Below, piece by piece: positions 17,692-26,498 of a DNA stretch of 35,517 nt; the first letter of the stretch is position 1; each line of letters opens with the position of its first letter. A program made the position numbers and the translations under genes. The notes beneath the pieces are model-generated. The model searched no databases, was not told the origin of the DNA, and was given only the letters and a program-made list of their open reading frames with translations. This DNA comes from CAUZFZ01 sp963579025 (GTDB taxonomy: Bacteria > Planctomycetota > Planctomycetia > Planctomycetales > Planctomycetaceae), in assembly GCA_963579025.1 (NCBI GenBank), contig CAUZFZ010000115.1, positions 1-35,517 on the forward strand, in the 5' to 3' direction.

Positions 17692-20600
17692 ATGAAGTAC
17701 TTGTCTTATCTCACGATCACCACACTGCTGGTGACTGCCACTCCGGAATCTGTTCAAGCTCAGGCCGTTGAAAAGTCCGAGTCGGATACGGCACCCGTTA
17801 AGAACGGAAAACCAATTCGGGCTCTGCTGGTCACTGGCGGTTGTTGTCATGACTACGCGCGGCAGAAGCTCATTCTTTCGCGAGGTATTTCCGCTCGAGC
17901 CAACGTGCATTGGACCGTCGTTCAACAGGGTGGGACCACCACAGACACACCGATCCCGCTGTACGACGACCCGAAGTGGTCAGAGGGATTCGATATCGTC
18001 GTGCACAATGAGTGCTTCTCGAACGTTAAGGACAAGGACTTCGTCGAGAACATCGTCAGGCCGCACCGTGAGGGACTGCCGGCGATTCTGATTCACTGCG
18101 CCATGCACTGTTATCGCACGGGCGATAATCAGTGGTTCGACTTTGTCGGGATGCAGTCGCCGGGGCACGGGCCGCATTACTCGTACACAGTCGAAAATGT
18201 GAAGCCCGACCACCCGATCATGCAGGGGTTCGGACCGATGTTCGTCGCGCCGAAGGGTGAGCTGTACCACTCGATCAAGCTGTTCGACACGGCGACGGCC
18301 CTGGGCCAGGCAGTCCGTCAGAGCGACAAGAATCCGCAAACCTGCGTCTGGACGAATCAGTACGGCAAGGGGCGTGTCTTCGCGACGACGATCGGTCACT
18401 ACAACGAGACGATGGTCGAACCGAAGTACCTCGACATGCTCGCTCGAGGTCTCCTGTGGGCCTGCGACAAAGACGCCAAAGCCGAATTCAAACCGAGTAC
18501 CGAGACGATTGATGAAGAAATCCGCAGCCTCGTTGCCGTCAAGCTGACGCCGACCGGCGGTGGTGGTGGAGGAAGTGTAAACACGCTCCCGGTGAAGTGC
18601 TGCGGCGCGGGGAATCTCGTCTCGCTGGGAATTGCCTCAGCCAGCAGCGAGGAAAAGGGCAAGAACAACTTCTCGAAGAACGCCATTGATGGTGACCTGA
18701 GCACGCGCTGGTGTGCTGCCGGCGGAGCGACAGGCGAATCGATGCAGGTGGACCTGGGCGAAACGCAACAGGTGCAATCGTTACGGATTCACTGGGAGAA
18801 GTCCGGGGCCGCGTATCAGTATCTGGTCGATGCTTCGAGCGACGGTAAAGAATGGAAGACGATCGTCGACCAGTCGAAGAATAAGAAGAAGGCGAAGATC
18901 ACTCCGCATGTCGTGGACTCGCCTAACACGCGGCATCTGCGCGTGACGTTTCTCGGATCGCAACCAACCTATTGGGGCAGCTTCTGGGAACTGGAAGCCT
19001 ACGCGAGCATGGAATTGCCGAAGCTTCCGAAAAACCTCACGCCTGCACCAGGTGGAAGCAACGTCGGCATTTCTGACGTGCAGGCACCTGATGGTTTTGA
19101 TGTGACCCTCTTCGGAACTCCGCCGGACGTGAACTACCCCGTGTGCATTGCCGCGGCCGCAACCGGCGAAGTCTTTGTGGGCGTCGATGAACAGGGATCA
19201 CTCGGCAAGGAACCAGATCGCGGCAAAGTCCTGCGATGTATCGACACCGACGGCGACGGAACGGCCGACCGCATAAACGTGTTCGCGAAAATGGATCACC
19301 CGCGAGGGCTGTTCTACGACAACGGTTCCTTGTGGGTTCTGCATCCGCCGTTGCTGAGCGTGTATCACGACGACGACCGCGACGGCACTGCCGATCGGCA
19401 CGACGTTCTGCTGACGGGCGTGACGACGGACGAATTGCACCGTCGGGGAGCCGATCACACGACAAACGGCATCCGCATGGGCATCGACGGCTGGATTTAC
19501 ATTGCCGTCGGAGACTTTGGTTTCACCGAGGCGAAAGGTACAGACGGCACAGTTCTGGCCCGACGAGGCGGCGGCATTCTGCGCGTTCGCCCGGACGGCA
19601 CTGAGATGGAGATTCACAACTGGGGTCAGCGAAACATCCTCGACGTCTGCATCGACCCTTACATGAACATCTTCACGCGAGACAACACGAACGACGGTGG
19701 CGGCTGGGACATTCGGCTCAGCCACATACTTCAGTCGGGCGAGTACGGCTATCCGTCGCTGTACCTGAATTTCACCGAAGAGGGTCTGCCGCCGCTGGCG
19801 GATTACGGCGGAGGCTCCGGCTGTGGCGGCATGTTTCTGCACGACCTGCGCTGGCCCGAACCGTTTGCGAACGCCGTTTACACCTGCGACTGGGGTACCA
19901 GCAACGTCTACATCCACAACCTGCCGGCTAATGGCGCGACGTTCGACGCTCACCAGGACGTGTTCCTGAAAATCCCGCGGCCGACAGACATCGACGTCGA
20001 CGGCAGCGGCCGGATGTACGTCTCGAGTTGGAAGAACGGAAAGTTTGCCTATGACGGACCGGACGTCGGATTCGTCGCTCAGCTCACACCGATTGACTTT
20101 ACACCAAAGCCGTTTCCCGATCTGAATGAATCAACGGACGCGGACCTTGTCGACTATCTGATTTCACCGAGTGCCGTTTACCGGCAGCATTCTCAACTTG
20201 AGATACTAAGACGCGGCGTGAGCGAGATACGAGTAGCGTCGCTGTTGGCTCTCGCGGATGACGACTCCGCGCCGCTATACGGTCGAGTGGCTGCGATCTA
20301 CACGCTTAATCAACTCGCCGGATTCGGTGCGCATGAAGCACTGTTGAGTCTGCTCGACGATGACACCGTTCGTGAGTCTACACTGCGAGCGCTGACGGAT
20401 CGCAAAGTCGATCTCGACAAACTGCCATTGGAACCGTTTCTGGCGGCATTGAAGGACGAGAACCCGCGCGTTCGCGGGCAGGCTCTCATCTCCATCGGGC
20501 GGCTTGGTCGTCCTGAAGCAGGGGAAGCGATTCTGCCGCTCTCCGTACGATCAACGGGTTCTCCAAAACCGACGGCCGAGCCGCTTTACAAACAACCCGA

Positions 20601-21570
20601 TCCCGGCCGAGTCCTCCCGCACCTTGCTGTCCGAGCCCTGCAGAACTGCAACGCTTCTGAGGCGTGTCTGAAGGCACTTGAGGGGCCGTACTCGGTCGGA
20701 GCGCTTCAAGCTTTGAAGTACATGCACACCGAGGAGGCCGTGTCGGGACTGATCGGAAGCCTCAGCCGCGTGCGCAAGTCTGACGTGAGGCAGGAAGTGC
20801 TCACGACTCTGATCCGTTTGTACTTCCGCGAAGGTGACTACACAGGCGGCTGGTGGGGCACGCGCCCGGACCGCACGGGGCCGTACTTTGATCGCAAGAC
20901 CTGGCAGCAAAGCGCACGAATCGCCGCCACACTGAAGACGTTTCTCAGCGAGGCGGACAAGGCAACACTCGAACTGGCGGGGATACAACTCGCGCGTCAC
21001 AAAGTCGAGATTGCCGGTCTTCCGACCGCAGCGACTGTTGCCGCTCGCACGGACGAGCCACAGGCTCCGATTGAAGTCCCGAAAGCGGATCCGAACGATC
21101 CCAATCTAATCGCGAACCTCAAACCCGAGGTCGCAGCCGAACGTGCATTCAATGCCGAAGCCGACGCCAAACGAGGCGAACCGCTGTTCAAACGCCAGTC
21201 CTGCATCGCCTGTCACACGACGGCCAATGGCCAGTCCCCGAAAGGCCCGCACCTGGTCGATATCGGCAAACGATACAAGAAAAAGGAGCTGATCGAATCG
21301 ATCCTCAAGCCGAGCGCGAAGATCGCCCAGGGATTCGACACCTACCTCTTTGCGATGGACAGCGGCAAAGTCTTGATTGGTTTTGTCACCGGCGAAAGTG
21401 CCGACGAGATCCAGCTCCGGCAGACCAATGGCGTGTCCGTGGTGCTGAAGATTGATGAGGTCGAACTACGACAGAAGAAGCCAGAGTCGATGATGCCGGC
21501 CGGAGTGGTTAACAACATCACACCAGAGCAACTGGCTGACCTGATCGCGTATCTGCAGTCGCTGAAGTAA
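17692..21570 (+). CDS. ThuA / discoidin / PVC-type dehydrogenase propeller / HEAT / cytochrome c fusion
   Basis: A 1292-residue exported protein. Signal peptide MKYLSYLTITTLLVTATPES..., then a ThuA-like (glutamine amidotransferase fold) domain at about 43-263 (RALLVTGGCCHDY, HCAMHCYR). A glycine-run linker leads to an F5/8 type C (discoidin) domain at about 306-440 (NAIDGDLSTRWCA). A beta-propeller of the planctomycete membrane-bound dehydrogenase type spans 463-800 (DGFDVTLFGTPPDVNYPVCI, HTTNGIRMGIDGWIYIAVGD). HEAT-like helices occupy 830-1035, and a C-terminal cytochrome c/heme domain has CIACH (C1171, C1174, H1175) and the final AYLQSLK. ATG 17692 begins the signal peptide; an in-frame start at 17515 would run through the palindromic repeat. 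The likely role is periplasmic oxidation of a sugar, with electrons passed to the heme. It ends 16 nt from the convergent exbD gene. Confidence 0.92.
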   Translation: MKYLSYLTITTLLVTATPESVQAQAVEKSESDTAPVKNGKPIRALLVTGGCCHDYARQKLILSRGISARANVHWTVVQQGGTTTDTPIPLYDDPKWSEGFDIVVHNECFSNVKDKDFVENIVRPHREGLPAILIHCAMHCYRTGDNQWFDFVGMQSPGHGPHYSYTVENVKPDHPIMQGFGPMFVAPKGELYHSIKLFDTATALGQAVRQSDKNPQTCVWTNQYGKGRVFATTIGHYNETMVEPKYLDMLARGLLWACDKDAKAEFKPSTETIDEEIRSLVAVKLTPTGGGGGGSVNTLPVKCCGAGNLVSLGIASASSEEKGKNNFSKNAIDGDLSTRWCAAGGATGESMQVDLGETQQVQSLRIHWEKSGAAYQYLVDASSDGKEWKTIVDQSKNKKKAKITPHVVDSPNTRHLRVTFLGSQPTYWGSFWELEAYASMELPKLPKNLTPAPGGSNVGISDVQAPDGFDVTLFGTPPDVNYPVCIAAAATGEVFVGVDEQGSLGKEPDRGKVLRCIDTDGDGTADRINVFAKMDHPRGLFYDNGSLWVLHPPLLSVYHDDDRDGTADRHDVLLTGVTTDELHRRGADHTTNGIRMGIDGWIYIAVGDFGFTEAKGTDGTVLARRGGGILRVRPDGTEMEIHNWGQRNILDVCIDPYMNIFTRDNTNDGGGWDIRLSHILQSGEYGYPSLYLNFTEEGLPPLADYGGGSGCGGMFLHDLRWPEPFANAVYTCDWGTSNVYIHNLPANGATFDAHQDVFLKIPRPTDIDVDGSGRMYVSSWKNGKFAYDGPDVGFVAQLTPIDFTPKPFPDLNESTDADLVDYLISPSAVYRQHSQLEILRRGVSEIRVASLLALADDDSAPLYGRVAAIYTLNQLAGFGAHEALLSLLDDDTVRESTLRALTDRKVDLDKLPLEPFLAALKDENPRVRGQALISIGRLGRPEAGEAILPLSVRSTGSPKPTAEPLYKQPDPGRVLPHLAVRALQNCNASEACLKALEGPYSVGALQALKYMHTEEAVSGLIGSLSRVRKSDVRQEVLTTLIRLYFREGDYTGGWWGTRPDRTGPYFDRKTWQQSARIAATLKTFLSEADKATLELAGIQLARHKVEIAGLPTAATVAARTDEPQAPIEVPKADPNDPNLIANLKPEVAAERAFNAEADAKRGEPLFKRQSCIACHTTANGQSPKGPHLVDIGKRYKKKELIESILKPSAKIAQGFDTYLFAMDSGKVLIGFVTGESADEIQLRQTNGVSVVLKIDEVELRQKKPESMMPAGVVNNITPEQLADLIAYLQSLK

Positions 21571-21586
21571 AGCGAAATCGCTCGGA

Positions 21587-22051
21587 TTATCCGGCGACGT
21601 TCTCAGGCGACGCAGCGAACTTCACCGAGTCGAAACCCGCGGCGCGACAGGTGTCGTAGATGTCCACCAGGTCGCCGACAGGCACGGCCGGTCCAATGTC
21701 GAGAATCACGGGAATCTCTGGAGCCACCGAAGCCAGTTCCCTCAAGGTGGCCCTCAACTGAGACCAGTCTGCGTACAGCTCCTGATTGACCTCGGCGCGT
21801 GTGAACGACTCTTCAGGAGCGTCGACTCGCCGGAGTTTGACCCAGACTTCTCCCAGTGGCTTTGGAATGTCGGCCTGCTCTGTCGAGTCGATCGATCCAC
21901 TGCTAAGCGGCGTGGGCAGGAGCGATTCCGGAATCTGGCCGATCGACGCGCACACGAAGAAAATCAGCAGAAGAAACACGACGTCGATCATGGGTGTCAT
22001 GAACGACTCATCGCGTTCGCGGTCGCGAGAATTTGAGGAAGGAACTCGCAT
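21587..22051 (-). CDS. exbD: ExbD/TolR family protein
   Basis: A 154-residue inner-membrane protein with a short cytosolic N-terminus, one membrane helix (MIDVVFLLLIFFVCAS, 21-36) carrying the conserved proton-path aspartate D23, and a periplasmic domain (EIPVILDIGPAVPVGDLVDIYDTCRAAGFDSVKFA). ExbD and TolR normally work with an ExbB/TolQ partner to couple proton flow to outer-membrane transport. No exbB, tolQ or tonB gene is in the window. The gene starts 3 nt after the short-chain dehydrogenase stop, so it is probably translated from the same mRNA. The pairing with lipid-type enzymes is unusual. The call is firm, the role in this operon is not. Confidence 0.88.
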   Translation of the reverse strand: MRVPSSNSRDRERDESFMTPMIDVVFLLLIFFVCASIGQIPESLLPTPLSSGSIDSTEQADIPKPLGEVWVKLRRVDAPEESFTRAEVNQELYADWSQLRATLRELASVAPEIPVILDIGPAVPVGDLVDIYDTCRAAGFDSVKFAASPENVAG

Positions 22052-22054
22052 GGT

Positions 22055-22858
22055 TCAGGCGGGCTGGTGAGGTTTCGGGGGAACGCCCAGCGACTTGCCT
22101 CCATCAATGGCGATCAACGTCCCCGTGACCATGATGGCGGCGTCACTGCACAGATACAGAATGGCTTCGGCAATCTCACGCGTTTCGATCATGCGACCGG
22201 ACGCCTGAGCCATCGGGCTGGCGGCAATCAGACTCGCGACCGCAGCGTCACGGTCCTCGGCAAGATCGATCTCTGATTCGATCATTCGAGTTCCCGCGAC
22301 GGGACCGGGGCACACAGCATTCACACGGACACGGTCTTTTGCGTGACACAGGGCCAGCGATTTCGTCAGACCGGAGACCGCCAGTTTGCTGATCGAGTAA
22401 ACCGGATCGTGTGCCCGCGGCAGGATGCCAGCGTTGCTCGCCACATTCACGATTGAACCGCCGCGACCGTCGGAAGACATGTGACGAACAGCATGCTTCG
22501 CTCCGAAAAACGCGGCTTTGACGTTTGTGTCGATGCACCGATCCCAGTCGTCTTCGGTGACTTCGTCGATCTGCTTGACCATTCCGATTCCGGCGTTGTT
22601 GACCAGGATGTCGATGCGCCCGGTGAATGCCGAGGCAAAGTCCATCAGTTCGGCCAGGTTCGCTTCACGGCGGACGTCGCATTCACGCTGTTCGATCCCC
22701 AGTTCCGCGTACGGTCCGTCATTCTCTGCCAGAAGCGAGTAATCCGCGACGACAACTTTCGCTCCGCATTCAGCGAAGAGAGTCGCTGCTGATCGTCCGA
22801 TACCACTCGCTCCACCGGTCACCACTGCCACACGACCGGTCAGGTCCACTGCCGCCAT
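22055..22858 (-). CDS. Short-chain dehydrogenase/reductase (SDR)
   Basis: A 267-residue classical SDR: NAD(P)-binding TGGASGIG (14-21), NNAG, the catalytic Ser in NVASNAG, YSISK (Tyr/Lys pair), and VNAVCPGPVAGTRM. The acidic residue after the second strand (VVVADYS) suggests preference for NAD(H). I prefer the second ATG (22858), which has GGAG 6 nt upstream; the ATG at 22864 would abut that site. It sits 30 nt after the acyltransferase gene and 3 nt before exbD. Next to an acyltransferase it could act as a 3-oxoacyl-ACP reductase, but SDR substrates cannot be read from sequence alone. Confidence 0.92.
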   Translation of the reverse strand: MAAVDLTGRVAVVTGGASGIGRSAATLFAECGAKVVVADYSLLAENDGPYAELGIEQRECDVRREANLAELMDFASAFTGRIDILVNNAGIGMVKQIDEVTEDDWDRCIDTNVKAAFFGAKHAVRHMSSDGRGGSIVNVASNAGILPRAHDPVYSISKLAVSGLTKSLALCHAKDRVRVNAVCPGPVAGTRMIESEIDLAEDRDAAVASLIAASPMAQASGRMIETREIAEAILYLCSDAAIMVTGTLIAIDGGKSLGVPPKPHQPA

Positions 22859-22888
22859 TTGCATCTCCGTTCTACCTGTGCACTCAAT

Positions 22889-24040
22889 TCAATCTGGGAT
22901 CTTCGTGCTGAGGAGCCAGTCTTCCAGGATGACATGCTCAATCAGGGGCGCTCGCAACAGCGCGGCGTTCTTTGACAGGTACTGTCCCAGCCACGGCCGT
23001 CGACGCACGATCGACGAAACCGCCCGCAGGCCGATGCCCGACAGCGAACTCTGACTGAGCTGCGAGGCCACGTCGATACTCAGACGATTGAACGTTGCCG
23101 GAAAGATGTTCGGCTCTGGACCGACGTGAATGACAGTATGGATGTCGGAACTCAGAAACCGTTCGATGACGTTCCAGAGCCGTTGTGGATGGTCGATCCA
23201 GTCATAGAGTATCTGCCGACTGTTGAAGTCGTTGTAGGACTCCGCGCCGGTCACGCAGGAGACGATTGGTACTGTCGGTTCGCGCAGGCCTCCCGGAGTC
23301 GTCTCCAGCATGACGGCCGCCCGGTCAGGGATGTTTCGCTGCCGGACGATTGGTGTGTGGATCGGTGGCCACTGGTCCGGGTTCTTTCGGACATGAACCT
23401 GCTTCGGGAACTCCGCCTTGATTGCCTGCTTGAACAAATCGAGCGAGTGATTCTGACCCAGGACAAGCATGCTGTTCGGTGACAGATAGCTCGAGATCGC
23501 GACTGTTCCCTGATTCTGGGCCGTTACCTGGACGCAGAGTTTCTCCATGGCCCGCAGATCGATTTCCGGACCTCGCGAAAACACGATGCCCATTTCGACC
23601 GTACGAGCCAGCTGCACACAGTCATCCGCCAGAGTCAGGATTGGAATGAGCAGGCTTTCGAGTTCGTACACTTCGGCGGCGACCAATGCGGCGACTTCGC
23701 CCAGACTGTAGCCGGCCAGTAGCCTGGCCTGAGTAATCTCGATGCCAAAGAACTGTTTCAGGATCTCGATCTGCGCCAGTTCCGCGCCGGCAATCAAACT
23801 TACGGCTTCTCCGTACGTTTCCAACGTCGTTTGTTCGCGCTGCCGGACGCGCGCGATGAGATCCACAGGTTGCTTCGTTGCAACTTCGTAGATTTCACCG
23901 GCAGCTTTCAGATGCCGCTCGACAATCGGCCCGAAAGCGGAATGCTCGAGCAACTCGGGAGTGCGGCCCAGATTCGTGACGTTGTATCCACGAAAAGCGA
24001 AAGCAGCCGACCCCATTTGTTCGTTCAGATCCAGTTCCAT
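22889..24040 (-). CDS. ACP acyltransferase-domain protein (FabD-like)
   Basis: A 383-residue protein resembling malonyl-CoA:ACP transacylases. The nucleophile elbow reads AGYSLGE (Ser112), where the family usually has GHSLGE. The second catalytic residue is probably H228 in IHTPIV. The N-terminus (FAFRGYNVTNLGRTPELLEH) contains a family-like opening that is longer than in housekeeping FabD, and the C-terminal 80 residues add an extra helical region. It is first in a minus-strand operon with an SDR and ExbD. This is probably not the main FabD of the cell but a relative serving a special acyl or polyketide-like product; that is inference. No strong ribosome binding site is seen. Confidence 0.78.
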   Translation of the reverse strand: MELDLNEQMGSAAFAFRGYNVTNLGRTPELLEHSAFGPIVERHLKAAGEIYEVATKQPVDLIARVRQREQTTLETYGEAVSLIAGAELAQIEILKQFFGIEITQARLLAGYSLGEVAALVAAEVYELESLLIPILTLADDCVQLARTVEMGIVFSRGPEIDLRAMEKLCVQVTAQNQGTVAISSYLSPNSMLVLGQNHSLDLFKQAIKAEFPKQVHVRKNPDQWPPIHTPIVRQRNIPDRAAVMLETTPGGLREPTVPIVSCVTGAESYNDFNSRQILYDWIDHPQRLWNVIERFLSSDIHTVIHVGPEPNIFPATFNRLSIDVASQLSQSSLSGIGLRAVSSIVRRRPWLGQYLSKNAALLRAPLIEHVILEDWLLSTKIPD

Positions 24041-24099
24041 TGTACGCCCAGTACTCTCAGTTGACTTGAGTCTCGTTCACATCGCGCGAATGCTAGCCG

Positions 24100-24202
24100 T
24101 GGTTTCGGAACCGGGGAACACGGAACGGCTTCAGCGGAGCGACGAGATGAATGGTCCGGCGAGTGAGGAATTCGGTTCCGAAGAATAAGGCGACCGAAAC
24201 CA
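24100..24202. repeat. Degenerate nested inverted repeat between divergent genes
   Basis: TGGTTTCGG (24100-24108) pairs with CCGAAACCA (24194-24202), and the overlapping TTCGGAACCG (24104-24113) pairs with CGGTTCCGAA (24173-24182). It occupies much of the 306-nt gap between the acyltransferase and the selenoprotein gene, which should also contain both promoters. TTGACT at 24061 looks like a -35 box, but no good -10 box follows at the right distance. Confidence 0.45.
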
Positions 24203-24346
24203 GCGAGCGTTTCACGGGTTCATTGGTCAGTGTTCGAGTCGATCGGCAACGGAACCGAGCGAGATGACTCCCTGCCCGGTCGCCAGATACGATCTACGTC
24301 GATCTGTTGAATCTGTGTCCCAATCCCCGCCACCAGGGAAACTCTC

Positions 24347-25504
24347 ATGATTCGTTCGACAGTCGTCGCCTGCCTGGCTCTTACTCTCGTCTGTGCGGAT
24401 TCTCGATCGCTGCCGGCACAGCAGTCGGCGCGTGGTCAGTTGCAGTCGGGATTCGCCGCGAAAGCCCCGTCAATTGGATCCGAACTACCGGACGCATCCG
24501 GCTACACAGCCGATGGAAAGCCCTTCAATCTGCGCGAGTTGAAAGGCAAGTACACGGTGATTGTCTTCGGGTGTCTGACCTGACCACCTTTCCTCAGAAA
24601 CGTCTCCGGTCTGGAGACGCTGGTGCGGGATTTTGGTCCCAAAGGCGTCCAGTTCTTTTACGTTTACAAGGCACTGGCCCATCCCGAGCACAACGGCTAT
24701 GTGCAGCCCTTTACGCTGGAAGAACGGCTGCTGCATGTGAAGGTAGCCGAGCGGACGCTGGGATCGGAGATCCCGTGGATCTGCGACAGCATGAAAAACG
24801 AAGTCAAACACGCATTGGGCGATGCGCCGAATTCCGAATTCCTGATCGATCCTGATGGACGTGTCCTGCGGCGTGTCGCGTGGAGCAGTCCGAGCAAACT
24901 CCGCACACTGCTGGGCAAGCTGGTCGGCCCGGTCGAGAATCCGACGTCCGTTGCGGACCTGAATCTGAAAGTCGAACCGCCACCGAAAGTTGCCGCGCGG
25001 GGTGTTGTTCCGCGTCTGGCCCGGCCATCCGGATTGCAGCCGCTGATCATTGAACCGCAGGTCGAGGAAGGGGCCAGGCCCTTCTACGCCAAATTGCGGG
25101 CCGAGGCAGATTCCGGGCTCTTACGATCCGGCAGCGGGACTCTTTATGTGGGCTTCCATATGGACCCGATCTATCACGTGCACTGGAACAACCTGAGGAA
25201 ACCCGTACGCGTGGAATTCGAAGGCCTGCCTGAAGACGGCGAGGCTGGCGCGCGTGTCGATCCGGCTGTCTGGACCGGCCCTGATCCCGAAGAGCCAGTC
25301 GATATCGATCCGCGAGAGTTCCTTGCCAAAGTCAGCGTTCCCGACGGCGTCAAAACACTCAGCCTGAAGGTGTCGTACTTCGCGTGCAACGACGAGGCCG
25401 GCTGGTGCGTCCCGCTGACGCAGCGTTACACAATACGTCTGCAATCCGACCGAGACGGTGGACGCGCCCGAGGTGGACGTCCCGGTGGGAGGCCACGGCG
25501 CTGA
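24347..25504 (+). CDS. Probable selenoprotein: deiodinase-like domain fused to DsbD-N-like domain
   Basis: A single 386-codon frame interrupted only by TGA at 24581-24583 (codon 79); reading it as selenocysteine (U) gives 385 residues. A signal peptide (MIRSTVVACLALTLVCA) indicates export. The thioredoxin-fold part has VIVFGCLT-U-PPFLRN, closely matching the GSCT-U-PPF active site of iodothyronine deiodinases, then YVYKALAHPEHNGY (deiodinases have EEAHPSDGW here), SEIPWICDSMKN and FLIDPDGRVLRR. Protein similarity continues without a break across the TGA. The C-terminal part (about 235-370) resembles the DsbD N-terminal domain, with YFACNDEAGWCVPL (C347, C354). A SECIS-like hairpin follows the TGA. 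ATG 24347 has AGGGAA 6 nt upstream. It is probably a periplasmic selenol/thiol redox enzyme; true deiodinase activity is not implied. The alternative is a nonsense-mutated Cys gene, but the hairpin argues against that. Confidence 0.85.
24601..24619 (+). promoter_or_regulatory. Bacterial SECIS-like hairpin after the in-frame TGA
   Basis: CGTCTCC (24601-24607) and GGAGACG (24613-24619) form a perfect 7-bp stem with loop GGTCT. The stem begins 17 nt, and the loop 24 nt, after the TGA. This fits bacterial SECIS elements, which lie just downstream of the UGA inside the coding region and are bound by SelB. The E. coli fdhF element carries the same GGUCU in its loop. The hairpin codes for NVSGLET in the same frame. 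Confidence 0.82.
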
Positions 25505-25550
25505 AGTCGCAGTCTGCATAGTCGTGAGACGTGTCAGATGGCATGATTGA

Positions 25551-25582
25551 GAAGCCCGGTTCTTCTGAAAGAGCCGGGCTTC
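25551..25582 (+). terminator. Rho-independent-type terminator after the selenoprotein gene
   Basis: A 14-bp stem (one T-G wobble) with a CTGA loop: GAAGCCCGGTTCTT (25551-25564) against AAGAGCCGGGCTTC (25569-25582), followed by a T-rich stretch (TTCGGTTGTTCTT). It lies 46 nt after the stop codon and ends that transcription unit. Confidence 0.75.
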
Positions 25583-25654
25583 GGTTGTTCTTGCAGCCTG
25601 TTGCTGTCGAATACGCGTTCGGTCGACTGATTCTGGCCGGCAACTGGAGGTCTG

Positions 25655-25864
25655 ATGTCAGCGGCTTTTTCCGTTTCGCACTCCCGATCTGAAGAGTCCT
25701 GGGAATCCAAGGCGCGGTGGTTTCAGTCACTGTCCGTCGAACAGCGAATGGAGATTTTTGATGAGATGTCGGAGATGATTCTCGCCAATCGACCAGAGCT
25801 AGTGAGAGAAAAACCGCATGCTGCGCCAGTACCAGGACGTATTCAGGTGCTTGAAGAAGGATGA
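25655..25864 (+). CDS. Small conserved-looking protein of unknown function
   Basis: A 69-residue protein: KARWFQSLSVEQRMEIFDEM, then ILANRPEL and a final PVPGRIQVLEE. A strong GGAGG (25646-25650) precedes the ATG by 4 nt. The mix of a helical SLSxxxRM segment and a C-terminal PxxGRIQVL motif looks like a small family I have seen in planctomycetes and other bacteria, with no known function. It begins after the terminator of the previous gene, so it has its own promoter, and it is followed 33 nt later by another unknown gene. Confidence 0.72.
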   Translation: MSAAFSVSHSRSEESWESKARWFQSLSVEQRMEIFDEMSEMILANRPELVREKPHAAPVPGRIQVLEEG

Positions 25865-25897
25865 CTTTTGATCCAGTGACCGTGAACAAGCAACACA

Positions 25898-26488
25898 ATG
25901 ACTGAGCCTGAGCCATACAACTTTGAAGACGCCCGGACCGTACCCATTCCGCGACAATTCCACTCGCTGGAAAAGGACGGTCCGTTCAATGCGTGCCTGC
26001 GATGTGAAAGGCCGCTGCTGACCGGCGAAACTCCCTACATGATCGAACGCGTCTTCAAACGCGACGAGCCGATCATTGAGTATGCCATGTGCCTGGACTG
26101 TGCTGGCTCGGCCAACAGCGAGCTGTCCAGTGAATCTCGTCAGGCGATTCGCGTCTGGTTTGAGGAGCATCTCGACCCGTACGCGCGATACCAGCGTCTG
26201 TCTGAATCGAACGACAGTGACGACCCTCGGCCACTGTTTGATGACTGCGTTATTACAGGGCGTGCGGCCAGCGATTGTGACGAGCGTCAGATCATGGCGT
26301 TGTGCCGGGGCGACCGCATGATCCTTGGCATCTCGTCACCCATGATGATTTCTGGCGCTGCCACCGAGGAGATTATCGGGCTGCTGTCGGAGCAGACGAA
26401 GGGCTGGCTGGAAGATTTTGTCGGCGACAATTTCGGCATGCCGTCTGAGTTCTGCGACAACCCCGACCTGCTCCCGCTGCTGATCTGA
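25898..26488 (+). CDS. Unknown protein with two CxxC pairs
   Basis: A 196-residue acidic cytosolic protein. Two CxxC pairs, C33/C36 (CLRC) and C65/C68 (CLDC), probably form one zinc site of about 35 residues. The C-terminal half (ILGISSPMMISGAATEEIIGLLSEQTKGWLEDFVGDNFG) looks helical. No signal peptide or membrane segment. I do not recognise the family. It is probably cotranscribed with the 69-residue gene 33 nt upstream; no obvious ribosome binding site is present. Confidence 0.75.
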   Translation: MTEPEPYNFEDARTVPIPRQFHSLEKDGPFNACLRCERPLLTGETPYMIERVFKRDEPIIEYAMCLDCAGSANSELSSESRQAIRVWFEEHLDPYARYQRLSESNDSDDPRPLFDDCVITGRAASDCDERQIMALCRGDRMILGISSPMMISGAATEEIIGLLSEQTKGWLEDFVGDNFGMPSEFCDNPDLLPLLI

Positions 26489-26498
26489 GCGGCCCGTG

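Noticed and set aside
24623..25504. Reading this as a separate gene starting at an internal codon
   Set aside because: It would begin in the middle of a thioredoxin fold, with no ribosome binding site, while the frame upstream of the TGA supplies the missing signal peptide and first strands.
24347..25504. The TGA as a plain nonsense mutation (pseudogene)
   Set aside because: The stop lies at the catalytic position, nothing else in the frame is damaged, and a SECIS-like hairpin with the right loop and spacing follows. It remains the main alternative.
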